62,369 bases of DNA from Monoglobus sp964617455 (lineage in GTDB: Bacteria; Bacillota; Clostridia; Monoglobales; Monoglobaceae), in contig CAZTYF010000012.1 of the NCBI GenBank assembly GCA_964617455.1, forward strand, positions 1 to 62,369, written 5' to 3'. Made by a program: the position numbers and the translations under genes. Positions 24,901-32,635 of the stretch are shown one piece after another; positions within the stretch are counted from its first letter, which is position 1; every line of letters starts with the position of its first letter. The notes beneath the pieces are model-generated. The model was not told the DNA's origin. It saw only the letters and a program-made list of their open reading frames with translations, and ran no database searches.

Positions 24901-25938
24901 TAGGCGTGACATTCTTTGTTTGATATTATTATGAAAAGTTGCCCATAGTACACATGACACAATTGACAGGACATAGGTTATAACGGTGGTTATAAGAAAT
25001 CTGACCATGGTATCTTGAATGCCAAGAGAATTTAAAATTTCCTGAGTTGAAGTTATAATCAAACAATGTACAAGATAAATGCTGTATGAAGCTCCGGAAA
25101 TGCTTATAAAAAAGCCTTTGCCGCGACTTTCAAGAGACTCGGTTAGTCCATATGCATATTGATAAAAGCCGAAGGTTGAAAAAAGGCAGAAAAATACAAC
25201 AAAAATCGTTGGCAGGAAATTGTTTATAATACCACCATATTCCATGTATGATGTAACGCAATGAAGAATTGCAAATATAAGCCATCCTGCATAAATCATC
25301 AGTCTTGACCTGCTTAGGAATCTTATAAATTTATTATAATACATTCCCGCATACATTCCCAAAACCCAAAAAACCAAATATGACGGGAAAATTTTATGGG
25401 CATAATCCTCGCCCGATAAAATCACACGAACCGCAACGGAACAAATTATTGAAATGGTTACTATAACTATGTTAAATACCTTGTTTTTATTCTTGCTGAG
25501 TAAAATCCAAAACGGCATCAAAAGATAAAATTGCATAATAAGAACTATAAAGTAAAATTGTGCCGAAAGGTCTCCGTTTAAGATATATTTTATAAGAGAA
25601 ACCGGGTTAAACTCATATATATGGAAAGCATATATAAATACAACATAGTATACGATAACCATAACTATATAAGGAAGATAGATTTTTTTTATCCTATCAA
25701 CCAAGAACGGCATATATGAAAATTTTCTTTCGCTGAACTTGTAGAACAGTTTCAATGCACTTGTAAAAACAAAGGCAGGTACAGCAAAAGTCAGGAGTCT
25801 TGTGACCGTAAAAAATACTATCGATAGAACACTCCATTTTGGAAAAACATTAACGCCCTCCGACAGCAAATGTATTAAAATAACAAATATGCAAAGGAAG
25901 AACTCAAAAACAGAAACCTCTGTAATTTTTCTTTTCAT
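24853..25938 (-). CDS. acyltransferase family 3 membrane protein
   Basis: A 361-residue polytopic protein with about ten hydrophobic segments and the layout of acyltransferase-3 (OafA/WecH-like) proteins that acetylate or succinylate surface glycans. The opening (EVSVFEFFLCIFVILIHLLS) carries the family's histidine in the first helix, and a later helix contains SGASYSIYLVH. The C-terminus is very basic (RRSRKKAARKR). Start ATG 25938 is chosen because GAGG lies 8 bp upstream; an upstream ATG at 25962 is too close to its own AGGTG. It overlaps the convergent flavoprotein gene tail to tail. Confidence 0.85.
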   Translation of the reverse strand: MKRKITEVSVFEFFLCIFVILIHLLSEGVNVFPKWSVLSIVFFTVTRLLTFAVPAFVFTSALKLFYKFSERKFSYMPFLVDRIKKIYLPYIVMVIVYYVVFIYAFHIYEFNPVSLIKYILNGDLSAQFYFIVLIMQFYLLMPFWILLSKNKNKVFNIVIVTISIICSVAVRVILSGEDYAHKIFPSYLVFWVLGMYAGMYYNKFIRFLSRSRLMIYAGWLIFAILHCVTSYMEYGGIINNFLPTIFVVFFCLFSTFGFYQYAYGLTESLESRGKGFFISISGASYSIYLVHCLIITSTQEILNSLGIQDTMVRFLITTVITYVLSIVSCVLWATFHNNIKQRMSRLSTRRSRKKAARKRYL

Positions 25939-25970
25939 ATGTTTAACCTCGTCAGCCATCACCTGTTATT

Positions 25971-25999
25971 ATTTTATACTATTTTATGCTTTGAGTCAA
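25971..25999 (-). promoter_or_regulatory. promoter of the acyltransferase gene
   Basis: Read on the minus strand, TTGACT (25999-25994) and TAAAAT (25976-25971) are 17 bp apart, 33 bp before the chosen ATG. Confidence 0.6.
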
Positions 26000-26076
26000 T
26001 ACCCAATAGGCATTTTTTACAAATATTAATGTAAAGTAGTATACCATTACAAGCATTACTCCATATAAAGCAATTT

Positions 26077-26104
26077 TACTTTACAAGCTATATCTTGTAA
26101 TTAA
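26077..26104. other. dif-like palindrome beside the tyrosine recombinase
   Basis: The core TTACAAG-CTATAT-CTTGTAA (26081-26100) is a perfect 7-bp inverted repeat around a 6-bp spacer. Extended to 11-bp arms (26077-26087 and 26094-26104) the arms agree at 8 of 11 positions, which is the 11-6-11 layout of Xer recombination sites. A further direct half-site TTACAAG lies at 26048-26054. It sits 66 bp past the 3' end of the Xer-like gene. There is no T-run, so a terminator is less likely. Function as dif or an attachment site is inferred from geometry and position. Confidence 0.4.
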
Positions 26105-26169
26105 TTTTAAAGTATACGCAGTATTATGGAGACTTATTTCAAATCTTTAATTGACAGTTTTTCTGCGAA

Positions 26170-27138
26170 TTAATTTTCGGAATCGTGATTTTTATTAAGA
26201 GGATTTTTTTCCACAGCGCTTCGAAGTTCTTTATTGTCAATATGTGTATAAATTTCCGTTGTACTCAACTGTTTATGACCAAGAATTTCCTGGAGCACCC
26301 GCACGTCAACACCGGATTGATGCATAAGAGTGGCTGCCGTATGACGAAGTTTGTGAGTAGTATACTTGTGGGAGTCAAGACCAAGTTTTTTTACATATTT
26401 TTCTACGGTATACTGAACGGTTCTGCGGCTTATCCTTGTATTTCTTTCCGACAGAAAGAAGGCATTCCTGTCTTTATATTCCGGACTCATTTTTTTGCGT
26501 ACTTTCATATAGCTTTCAATTGCGCTTAGGCATGCGTTATTCAGATATATAGTTCTTTCTTTATCACCCTTGCCCACAACCACAAGGGTGTCACCTTTGA
26601 TATCGGTTATGTTTATGCCGACTAGTTCCGCAAGTCTCATCCCACAATTTAAAAATAACGTTAATATGCAATAATCTCTTTCGTAATTTCGTTTATCAAC
26701 AGATTCAAGCAGATGGATGCTGTCATCCAAAGTGAAATACTTGGGAAGCTGTTTTTCGATTTTAATCGTATCTAGATCTGCAGTGGGATTTTCATCAATA
26801 AGTTTTACCTTACTGTGTAAATATTTAAAGAAGGATTTAAGAGCGGAAATCTTACGAGCTCGAGTACGGGCACAATTGGCCAAATCCCGATTTAGGAAAT
26901 TGGCGTATTCATATATAAAATTAATATCTATTTTTTTCAAATCATCAAGTGTAATGTTATCGATTTCTATTTTATTAAAGTCACAGTTGTATTCTCCCGA
27001 AGCATAATTAATGAATCTGTAAAAGCATCTGAGGTCATAAAAATATTCATTGGCTGTTTTACGAGACTTGCCCTGAATACTTTCAAGATAAATCAGAAAC
27101 GACCTCATAGGTTCCGGCGCATATTTTATATTATCCAT
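26170..27138 (-). CDS. Xer-type tyrosine recombinase
   Basis: A 322-residue tyrosine recombinase. The SAM-like N-terminal core-binding domain covers about residues 10-110, and the catalytic residues are R168 (GMRLAEL), K193 (GKGDKER), H262 and R265 (HKLRH), H288 (LGHKQ) and Y297 (TEIYTH). Size and HKLRHTAATLM/LGHKQLSTTEIYTH motifs fit XerC/XerD/XerA chromosome-dimer recombinases better than phage integrases, which have longer N-termini. ATG 27138 has AAGGAG upstream. A perfect inverted repeat lies in its leader and a dif-like palindrome just past its 3' end. No second Xer gene is in the window. Confidence 0.93.
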   Translation of the reverse strand: MDNIKYAPEPMRSFLIYLESIQGKSRKTANEYFYDLRCFYRFINYASGEYNCDFNKIEIDNITLDDLKKIDINFIYEYANFLNRDLANCARTRARKISALKSFFKYLHSKVKLIDENPTADLDTIKIEKQLPKYFTLDDSIHLLESVDKRNYERDYCILTLFLNCGMRLAELVGINITDIKGDTLVVVGKGDKERTIYLNNACLSAIESYMKVRKKMSPEYKDRNAFFLSERNTRISRRTVQYTVEKYVKKLGLDSHKYTTHKLRHTAATLMHQSGVDVRVLQEILGHKQLSTTEIYTHIDNKELRSAVEKNPLNKNHDSEN

Positions 27139-27161
27139 ACGTGTTTACTCCTTCTTCAACA

Positions 27162-27187
27162 TTGCACAAAATTTTTATTTTGTGCAA
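27162..27187. promoter_or_regulatory. perfect 11-bp inverted repeat in the xer leader
   Basis: TTGCACAAAAT (27162-27172) and ATTTTGTGCAA (27177-27187) are exact complements around TTTT. It lies 23 bp upstream of the recombinase start codon, downstream of a TATAAT (about 27,208 on the minus strand), so it would be transcribed. It may be an operator, or an RNA hairpin close to the ribosome binding site. Confidence 0.6.
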
Positions 27188-27281
27188 TAATGTATAAAAA
27201 TATTATATCCTCCTTCATATTAAATTTCCAGTTATTTTTTATTAAATTTATGTTACAAATTCCGGCATGCTGTTTTTTCTG

Positions 27282-27310
27282 TTGATATTTGTATGTAGGT
27301 ATTATATAAT
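27282..27310 (+). promoter_or_regulatory. sigma-A promoter of recD2
   Basis: TTGATA (27282-27287) and TATAAT (27305-27310) are 17 bp apart and 23 bp before the recD2 ATG. Confidence 0.8.
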
Positions 27311-27333
27311 TATATGTATAGGGGGAGAATTGA

Positions 27334-29520
27334 ATGATAAAAATCAAAGGCAGTATTGAATCGGTGATATTTTATAATCCTGAAAACGGTTATGCTGTGT
27401 GTGAGGTTGCCTCTGACGGTGAAGTTATGACTATGACCGGAAGTATGCCTAACATTGCTGTAGGAGAAAATATTGTAGCCTCCGGCTCCTGGGTAACTCA
27501 TGGCGAGTATGGAGATCAATTCAAAGTTGAATATATTGAACGAGTTATGCCCACAACCGAAAAAGAAATCGAAAAATATCTATCATCCGGAATAATTCCT
27601 TATGTCGGCAAAATTACCGCAAAGCGAATTGTTGAAACTTTTGGTGCCGATGCTTTGGATGTTATCGAAAATGACCACGAACGGCTGCTTGAAATCAAAG
27701 GCCTCACTCCTTCAAAGGTTCAAACAATTTATGAAACCTATTTGGAGCAAATTGGGGTCCGCCAAATTGTGATTTACTTCCAAAAATTCAATTTGTCTCC
27801 CTCCTACGCTGCCAGAGCTTATAAACTTTTCGGACCCGGAACTCTGCAAATTATCGAATCAAATCCTTATGTTTTACAGGAATTTATTGATGGTGTAACA
27901 TTTGACAAATCCGATGAAATAGCAATCAGTCTCGGATTTCAGCCCGAGGCTCAGGTTCGGATTAAATCCGGCATCAAAACGACACTGAAAAACATTTCAT
28001 ACACCAGGGGACATACATATGTGCCCATGTCTATGCTTATTACCTCCTCCTGCTCACTTTTGGGCGTGGATCAAGATTATATTATGACCGGTATTTCGCA
28101 ACTTATTTCGGATGGAGAAATTATAAACGAGTCTCACGATGATTTTGATGCAGTTTATCTTAAGTCATATTATGATGCAGAATGCAATGTTTCAAAAAGA
28201 CTCAAAGAAATGTCAGGAGTATGTTTTGATGTTGATGAAAAATTTATAGATAAGCTCATCAGTGAAACGGACGATGAAATTGAGCTTGATGAAATCCAGC
28301 GGGATGCGGTTATTTGTGCCTTTCAAAATGCCGCCTTGGTTATTACGGGCGGTCCCGGTACGGGAAAAACCACAATCATAAATACAATAATAAAAGCCAT
28401 GGAAAAAAATGGATCCACCGTTATGCTTGCCGCTCCTACCGGAAGAGCGGCCAAAAGAATGAGCGAGGTATGTAATTTTGAAGCCAAAACGATACACCGG
28501 CTACTTGAAATCAGAGTTGACAGCGATGTTTCAGACGGTTATTTTGCCAAAAATTCGGATAATCCTCTTGAATGTGATGTTCTGATTATCGACGAAATGT
28601 CAATGGTGGATATAATGCTTATGAACAGCCTCCTTGATGCGATTCCCAAAGGCACAAGATTGATAATGGTTGGTGATGTGGATCAACTTCCCTCTGTCGG
28701 CGCAGGCAATGTCCTAAAAGATATAATTGACAGCGAAATAATAGAATGCATTAAGCTAAAGGAAATTTTCAGGCAAGCCAAGGAAAGTATGATCGTTGTC
28801 AATGCACACAGAATTAATCATGGACAAAAGCCTTTTCTGAACGATACGGACAACGATTTTTTCTTTGTTCACAGGGATTATCCTGAGCAATTGCCAAACA
28901 CCATCGCAGATTTGTGCATAAGGCGGCTTCCCGAATATTACGGTCTTGACAGTATAAGCCAAATTCAAGTTTTGACACCAACGAGGAAAACCTCAATCGG
29001 AGTCGGACATCTTAACAACATATTGCAGAGCTGCCTTAATCCTTCCTCTCCTGACAAGGCAGAACACTTGACACGTAGATGTATATTCCGTGAAGGCGAC
29101 AAAGTGATGCAATCAAAAAACAACTATCAGATACATTGGCACCGTGGCGATGAAAATGGTGTTGGAATTTTTAACGGTGATTGCGGATTCATTACGCAAA
29201 TTAACAAAATCGACGGGAAAATACAGGTCCTATTCGATGATAAATATGTCGACTATGACTTTTCCATGTTGGATGAAATCGAGCTGGCCTATGCCATAAC
29301 CGTTCACAAAAGTCAAGGCAGCGAATTTGATGCGGTGGTTATGCCCATGTTTCCTGCACCTCGTCTTTTAATGACAAGGAATTTGCTTTACACAGCTGTA
29401 ACCCGGGCCAAATCTTTGGTTGTTTTGGTGGGACTCGAAGATGTCATGGATTCCTATGTTGCAAACGGAAATGTTCGAAACAGATTTTCGGGATTAAAGG
29501 ATAAACTTAAAATATTTTAG
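27334..29520 (+). CDS. recD2: RecD2 (YrrC) 5'-3' DNA helicase
   Basis: A 728-residue SF1B helicase of the RecD2 type, which works without RecBC. An OB-like N-terminal domain (FYNPENGYAVCEV) and tandem helix-hairpin-helix motifs (to about residue 200) precede the Walker A GGPGTGKTT near residue 340 and the DEMSMVD Walker B. The C-terminal UvrD-like part has YAITVHKSQGSEF and TAVTRAK. ATG 27334 follows GGGGGAG. It is the first gene of a recD2-recR-GNAT unit and is likely involved in mismatch repair and replication-fork processing. Confidence 0.96.
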   Translation: MIKIKGSIESVIFYNPENGYAVCEVASDGEVMTMTGSMPNIAVGENIVASGSWVTHGEYGDQFKVEYIERVMPTTEKEIEKYLSSGIIPYVGKITAKRIVETFGADALDVIENDHERLLEIKGLTPSKVQTIYETYLEQIGVRQIVIYFQKFNLSPSYAARAYKLFGPGTLQIIESNPYVLQEFIDGVTFDKSDEIAISLGFQPEAQVRIKSGIKTTLKNISYTRGHTYVPMSMLITSSCSLLGVDQDYIMTGISQLISDGEIINESHDDFDAVYLKSYYDAECNVSKRLKEMSGVCFDVDEKFIDKLISETDDEIELDEIQRDAVICAFQNAALVITGGPGTGKTTIINTIIKAMEKNGSTVMLAAPTGRAAKRMSEVCNFEAKTIHRLLEIRVDSDVSDGYFAKNSDNPLECDVLIIDEMSMVDIMLMNSLLDAIPKGTRLIMVGDVDQLPSVGAGNVLKDIIDSEIIECIKLKEIFRQAKESMIVVNAHRINHGQKPFLNDTDNDFFFVHRDYPEQLPNTIADLCIRRLPEYYGLDSISQIQVLTPTRKTSIGVGHLNNILQSCLNPSSPDKAEHLTRRCIFREGDKVMQSKNNYQIHWHRGDENGVGIFNGDCGFITQINKIDGKIQVLFDDKYVDYDFSMLDEIELAYAITVHKSQGSEFDAVVMPMFPAPRLLMTRNLLYTAVTRAKSLVVLVGLEDVMDSYVANGNVRNRFSGLKDKLKIF

Positions 29521-29569
29521 ATAAATAAGCATTTTATTTTTGTTCGAATATGAATGGAGGCAAATTCTT

Positions 29570-30169
29570 GTGGAACAATATGCTGCGCCTCTGCGCGATT
29601 TGATTGAAGAATTTAATAAATTGCCCGGCATAGGCAGAAAAACTGCCCGCAGGTTGGCTTTTTATGTTGTCAATCTTCCAAAGGAAAAGTCGGAAAAACT
29701 GGCAAATGCCATAATAAACGCCAAAAATAAAATCGGATATTGCAAGGTCTGTCAGAATCTTACGGATTCAGAAATATGCAATATATGCGCATCTCCCAAT
29801 CGAGATCACAGTATCATCTGTGTTATGGAAAGCCCGGGTGATGTCATGCAAATGGAAGGGACAAATGAGTTCAGAGGAGTGTATCACGTACTTCATGGAG
29901 CAATTTCTCCTATGGATGACATAACTCCCGATGATATCAAAATCAAGGAACTGGTGAAACGTGTGTCGGATGGAGGTATATCCGAAGTTATAATGGCCAC
30001 AAATCCAAACCTTGAAGGTGAGGCCACCGCAATGTATATCTCAAAACTGCTTAAACCTTTCGGCGTTAAAATTACGAAAATTGCTCACGGTGTCCCGGTA
30101 GGTGGCGAACTCGAATTTGCCGACGAAATTACTTTGGGAAGAGCACTTAATTCAAGAACCGAAATGTGA
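29570..30169 (+). CDS. recR: recombination mediator RecR
   Basis: A 199-residue RecR of standard length: helix-hairpin-helix LPGIGRKTARRLA, a four-cysteine zinc finger (CKVC...CNIC), and a Toprim domain with VMESPGDVMQME and ATNPNLEGEATAMY. GTG 29570 is chosen as start because TGGAGG lies 9 bp upstream and the following residues align with the family's N-terminus; an open frame extends further upstream to 29540. With RecO/RecF it loads RecA on gapped DNA. DnaX and YbaB, its frequent neighbours, are not here. Confidence 0.96.
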   Translation: MEQYAAPLRDLIEEFNKLPGIGRKTARRLAFYVVNLPKEKSEKLANAIINAKNKIGYCKVCQNLTDSEICNICASPNRDHSIICVMESPGDVMQMEGTNEFRGVYHVLHGAISPMDDITPDDIKIKELVKRVSDGGISEVIMATNPNLEGEATAMYISKLLKPFGVKITKIAHGVPVGGELEFADEITLGRALNSRTEM

Positions 30170-30181
30170 GGTGACTTAAGT

Positions 30182-30679
30182 ATGAACGTAAAAATTACAA
30201 TCGCCGAAACGGATAATGATATTAAAAAAATTGTAAAATGTGCCAAAGAATCCTGGCATAATGCATATGATGAACTTCTCCCCAAAGGTCAAGTTGACTA
30301 TATGCTAAAAAAATTTCAGAGTTTTGATGTAATAAAAAAAGATTTGGAAAATAATAACTATAGGTACTATCTGTATCAGACGGATGACACTTGTGTCGGT
30401 TTTTGCGGAGTTAAACAGGAGAGAGAACGACTCTTTATCAGCAAAGTATATGTGCTTCCTAATTATCAGCGCAGAGGAATTGCCACAGAACTTTTTGAGC
30501 GAGTCAAATCCGATTTTAAAAATCAATACAGCGAATTTTACTTAACCGTGAACAAGCATAATTTCAAAGCTATTTCCGCATATAAAAAATTCGGATTTAC
30601 TACCTCTTCCACTGCCATAACCGATATTGGCGACGGATATGTTATGGATGACTATATAATGACATATATATGCGATTAG
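30182..30679 (+). CDS. GNAT family N-acetyltransferase
   Basis: A 165-residue GNAT protein. The acetyl-CoA binding motif A is VYVLPNYQRRGIATELFERV (about residues 93-112), followed by NKHNFKAISAYKKFGF, the usual C-terminal motif B. The substrate cannot be predicted. ATG 30182 follows GAGGTGACTTAAGT, 12 bp after recR. A strong terminator follows. Confidence 0.9.
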   Translation: MNVKITIAETDNDIKKIVKCAKESWHNAYDELLPKGQVDYMLKKFQSFDVIKKDLENNNYRYYLYQTDDTCVGFCGVKQERERLFISKVYVLPNYQRRGIATELFERVKSDFKNQYSEFYLTVNKHNFKAISAYKKFGFTTSSTAITDIGDGYVMDDYIMTYICD

Positions 30680-30683
30680 GTAC

Positions 30684-30724
30684 AAACGAGGACCGCCCAT
30701 CTGGTTGCGGTCCTTGTTTATAAT
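30684..30724 (+). terminator. terminator after recD2-recR-GNAT
   Basis: AAACGAGGACCGC (30684-30696) pairs with GCGGTCCTTGTTT (30707-30719) with one G-T pair and a 10-nt loop, ending in a T-rich tail. Confidence 0.85.
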
Positions 30725-30753
30725 AAGGAGTAAGTTGAAATTAAAAAATTAGC

Positions 30754-31140
30754 TTATTCATCTTCAGATTGTATATCAGATTCTGCGCTTCTCGAGTCTC
30801 CACTGCTCATCATTTCCTGTTTTTCCTTTTCAACTATTTCTTTGGTTCTCTCATAAACATTTGTTTGGAGCTCCACAAATTCTTGCAGTCCGACTTTATT
30901 CATATCGGAAATGTACTGCTGCCAATCGGAGTCCTTTGTCGGATCGGCATTACCCGAGAAAAACTTTTGTATGTATTCATCTCTCTTGGCATTAAGAGCC
31001 ACTTCCAAATCCCGGAATTTTGATTCTTCCTCATCATTGTATCTCATAGGAATTTGATCAAAATAGTAATATCCGGGCTGAGACATAAAGTTATCATACA
31101 AAATGTCGCATTGAGCACCACGCAATCTGTTCCACGCAGC
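30754..31140 (-). pseudogene. C-terminal fragment of an extracellular solute-binding protein
   Basis: This frame gives about 129 residues that resemble the last quarter of large family-1 solute-binding lipoproteins (LipO/YtcQ type) of carbohydrate ABC importers: a GYYYFDQIPMRYNDEEE segment, a long helix, then DSDWQQYISDMNKVGLQEFV and an acidic tail. The N-terminal lipobox and ligand-binding lobes are missing. The similarity stops abruptly near 31,141, where an unrelated fragment on the other strand begins. Frame and codon use are otherwise intact, so the truncation may be recent. No permease or ATPase genes are nearby. Confidence 0.55.
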
Positions 31141-31464
31141 CACCGATTACCGAAGATGAGATCTTCTGGACATTCGGTGATTGTACCGATATGGAAATCG
31201 AAGCAAGCATATTTGATCTCGGAAACGGTTTGTCATATATAACAACAGATAGCAAATCAGCTTATGCGTCGGGAGGCAAAGTCGGAGAACTTGAATTCCC
31301 GGGAAGAATAAAACTTGGAAGGAAATCAACATTTAGATGAAGCAAAACCCGCCAGAGTATTTATATTTACTCCTTCCTCCGGCACCGTTACGATTTATTT
31401 TGCACACGGTTCGAGCAAAGATTTAAATCCGAGAAATACCATCGTTTACCAAAATGGAAAATAA
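31141..31464 (+). pseudogene. C-terminal fragment of a secreted protein (unidentified), frameshifted
   Basis: Frame 31143 reads EDEIFWTFGDCTDMEIEASI and on to a TGA near 31,340. A second frame then continues as DEAKPARVFIFTPSSGTVTI...DLNPRNTIVYQNGK to TAA 31462-31464. Together they look like beta-rich repeats of a secreted carbohydrate-active or adhesive protein, broken by a frameshift near 31,330. No start codon or signal peptide is left. The fragment abuts the solute-binding fragment on the opposite strand, marking a deletion or rearrangement point. Family identity is not established. Confidence 0.45.
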
Positions 31465-31513
31465 TATGCTGTAAAATGCATTAAAAAGTTTTTGTTTAAA
31501 TTTAAAAAAACTA

Positions 31514-31542
31514 TTGACAAAGCTGTGCGTTCGTGGTATAAT
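31514..31542 (+). promoter_or_regulatory. consensus promoter of the leader peptide-cysK-lysR unit
   Basis: TTGACA (31514-31519) and TATAAT (31537-31542) are perfect and 17 bp apart. The predicted transcript starts near 31,549, leaving an untranslated leader of about 150 nt before cysK. Confidence 0.88.
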
Positions 31543-31598
31543 TCCCTTAATTCCTATATAAAAAGTAGGTTTTAAACAAAAAAGGAGGATAATCAAAG

Positions 31599-31646
31599 AT
31601 GAATAAACGATGTTGGTGCTTGATAATGACACTTTCGCACAGATAA
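31599..31646 (+). CDS. candidate cysteine-sensing leader peptide upstream of cysK
   Basis: A 15-codon frame, MNKRCWCLIMTLSHR, starts at ATG 31599 with an excellent ribosome binding site (AAAGGAGG at 31581-31588, 10 bp away), stronger than that of cysK itself. It contains two cysteine codons flanking a tryptophan (Cys5-Trp6-Cys7). It lies inside the leader of a cysteine synthase gene behind a consensus promoter. Two A/T-rich hairpins follow: AGATTT/AAATCT (31655-31671) and AAAATT/AATTTT (31674-31688), the second ending at the cysK AAGGAG. Stalling at Cys codons could change access to that site. The peptide's existence is well supported by its ribosome binding site; its sensing role is inference. 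Confidence 0.55.
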   Translation: MNKRCWCLIMTLSHR

Positions 31647-31701
31647 TTTTAAAGAGATTTTTATTAAATCTGAAAAATTTATAATTTTAAGGAGTTTTAT
31701 C

Positions 31702-32631
31702 ATGAAGGTTTATAAAAGCACAACAGATTTAATTGGCGGAACGCCGATTATGGAACTTACAAATTACGAGAAGAACAATCATCTTGAAGCAACGATTTTG
31801 GCTAAGCTTGAATATTTTAACCCGGCGGGCTCCGTTAAGGACAGAATTGCCAAGGCAATGATTGATGATGCAGAGGAGAAGGGTGTTTTGAAGCCGAATT
31901 CCGTTATAATTGAGCCAACATCCGGCAATACAGGTATCGGCCTTGCATCGGTTGCGGCAGCAAGAGGTTATAGGATCATCCTCACTATGCCCGAAACCAT
32001 GAGCATTGAGCGTCGTAATCTTCTTAAGGCATACGGAGCAGAGCTTGTTTTGACTGATGGGGCAAAAGGTATGAAAGGTGCCATTGCCAAAGCGGACGAA
32101 TTGGCAGCTTCCACTCCAAACAGTTTTATCCCGGGTCAATTTGAAAATCCGGCAAATCCTGCTATTCACTATAAAACCACCGGGCCTGAAATCTGGAATG
32201 ACACGGATGGTAAAGTTGACATTTTTGTCGGAGGTGTCGGCACGGGCGGTACAATTACCGGTGTTGGCAGATATCTGAAAGAGCAAAATCCCAATGTTAA
32301 AGTTGTAGCTGTTGAACCTAAAGGATCTCCGGTTCTTTCGGAAGGTAAAGCGGGCCCTCATAAAATACAGGGTATAGGAGCCGGCTTTGTCCCGGAAACT
32401 CTTGATACAAGCATCTATGATGAAGTAATACCCGTTGATAATGATGAGGCATTTGAAATAGGTAGAATTCTTTCTCGGGGAGACGGGCTTCTTGTGGGTA
32501 TTTCATCGGGTGCAGCCGTGTTTGCCGCTACAAAATTGGCCAAGCGCCCCGAAAACAAGGGAAAAGTGATTGTTGCTCTATTACCGGATACGGGAGAGAG
32601 ATATCTTTCTACTCCTATGTTTTCCGCATAG
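31702..32631 (+). CDS. cysK: cysteine synthase (O-acetylserine sulfhydrylase)
   Basis: A 309-residue PLP enzyme that makes cysteine from O-acetylserine and sulfide. The Schiff-base lysine is K46 in NPAGSVKDR, the substrate loop is PTSGNTG (72-78), and the phosphate-binding GVGTGGTITG lies near residue 176. Length and motifs are those of CysK. ATG 31702 has AAGGAG 7 bp upstream. It is preceded by a Cys-Trp-Cys leader peptide and followed after 4 bp by a LysR-type regulator, so it may be controlled at both transcription and leader levels. Confidence 0.97.
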   Translation: MKVYKSTTDLIGGTPIMELTNYEKNNHLEATILAKLEYFNPAGSVKDRIAKAMIDDAEEKGVLKPNSVIIEPTSGNTGIGLASVAAARGYRIILTMPETMSIERRNLLKAYGAELVLTDGAKGMKGAIAKADELAASTPNSFIPGQFENPANPAIHYKTTGPEIWNDTDGKVDIFVGGVGTGGTITGVGRYLKEQNPNVKVVAVEPKGSPVLSEGKAGPHKIQGIGAGFVPETLDTSIYDEVIPVDNDEAFEIGRILSRGDGLLVGISSGAAVFAATKLAKRPENKGKVIVALLPDTGERYLSTPMFSA

Positions 32632-32635
32632 TTCC

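Noticed and set aside
32570..32635. Longer N-terminus for the LysR protein reaching back into cysK
   Set aside because: The extra residues lie in another frame of cysK; the LysR family begins at the ATG at 32636.
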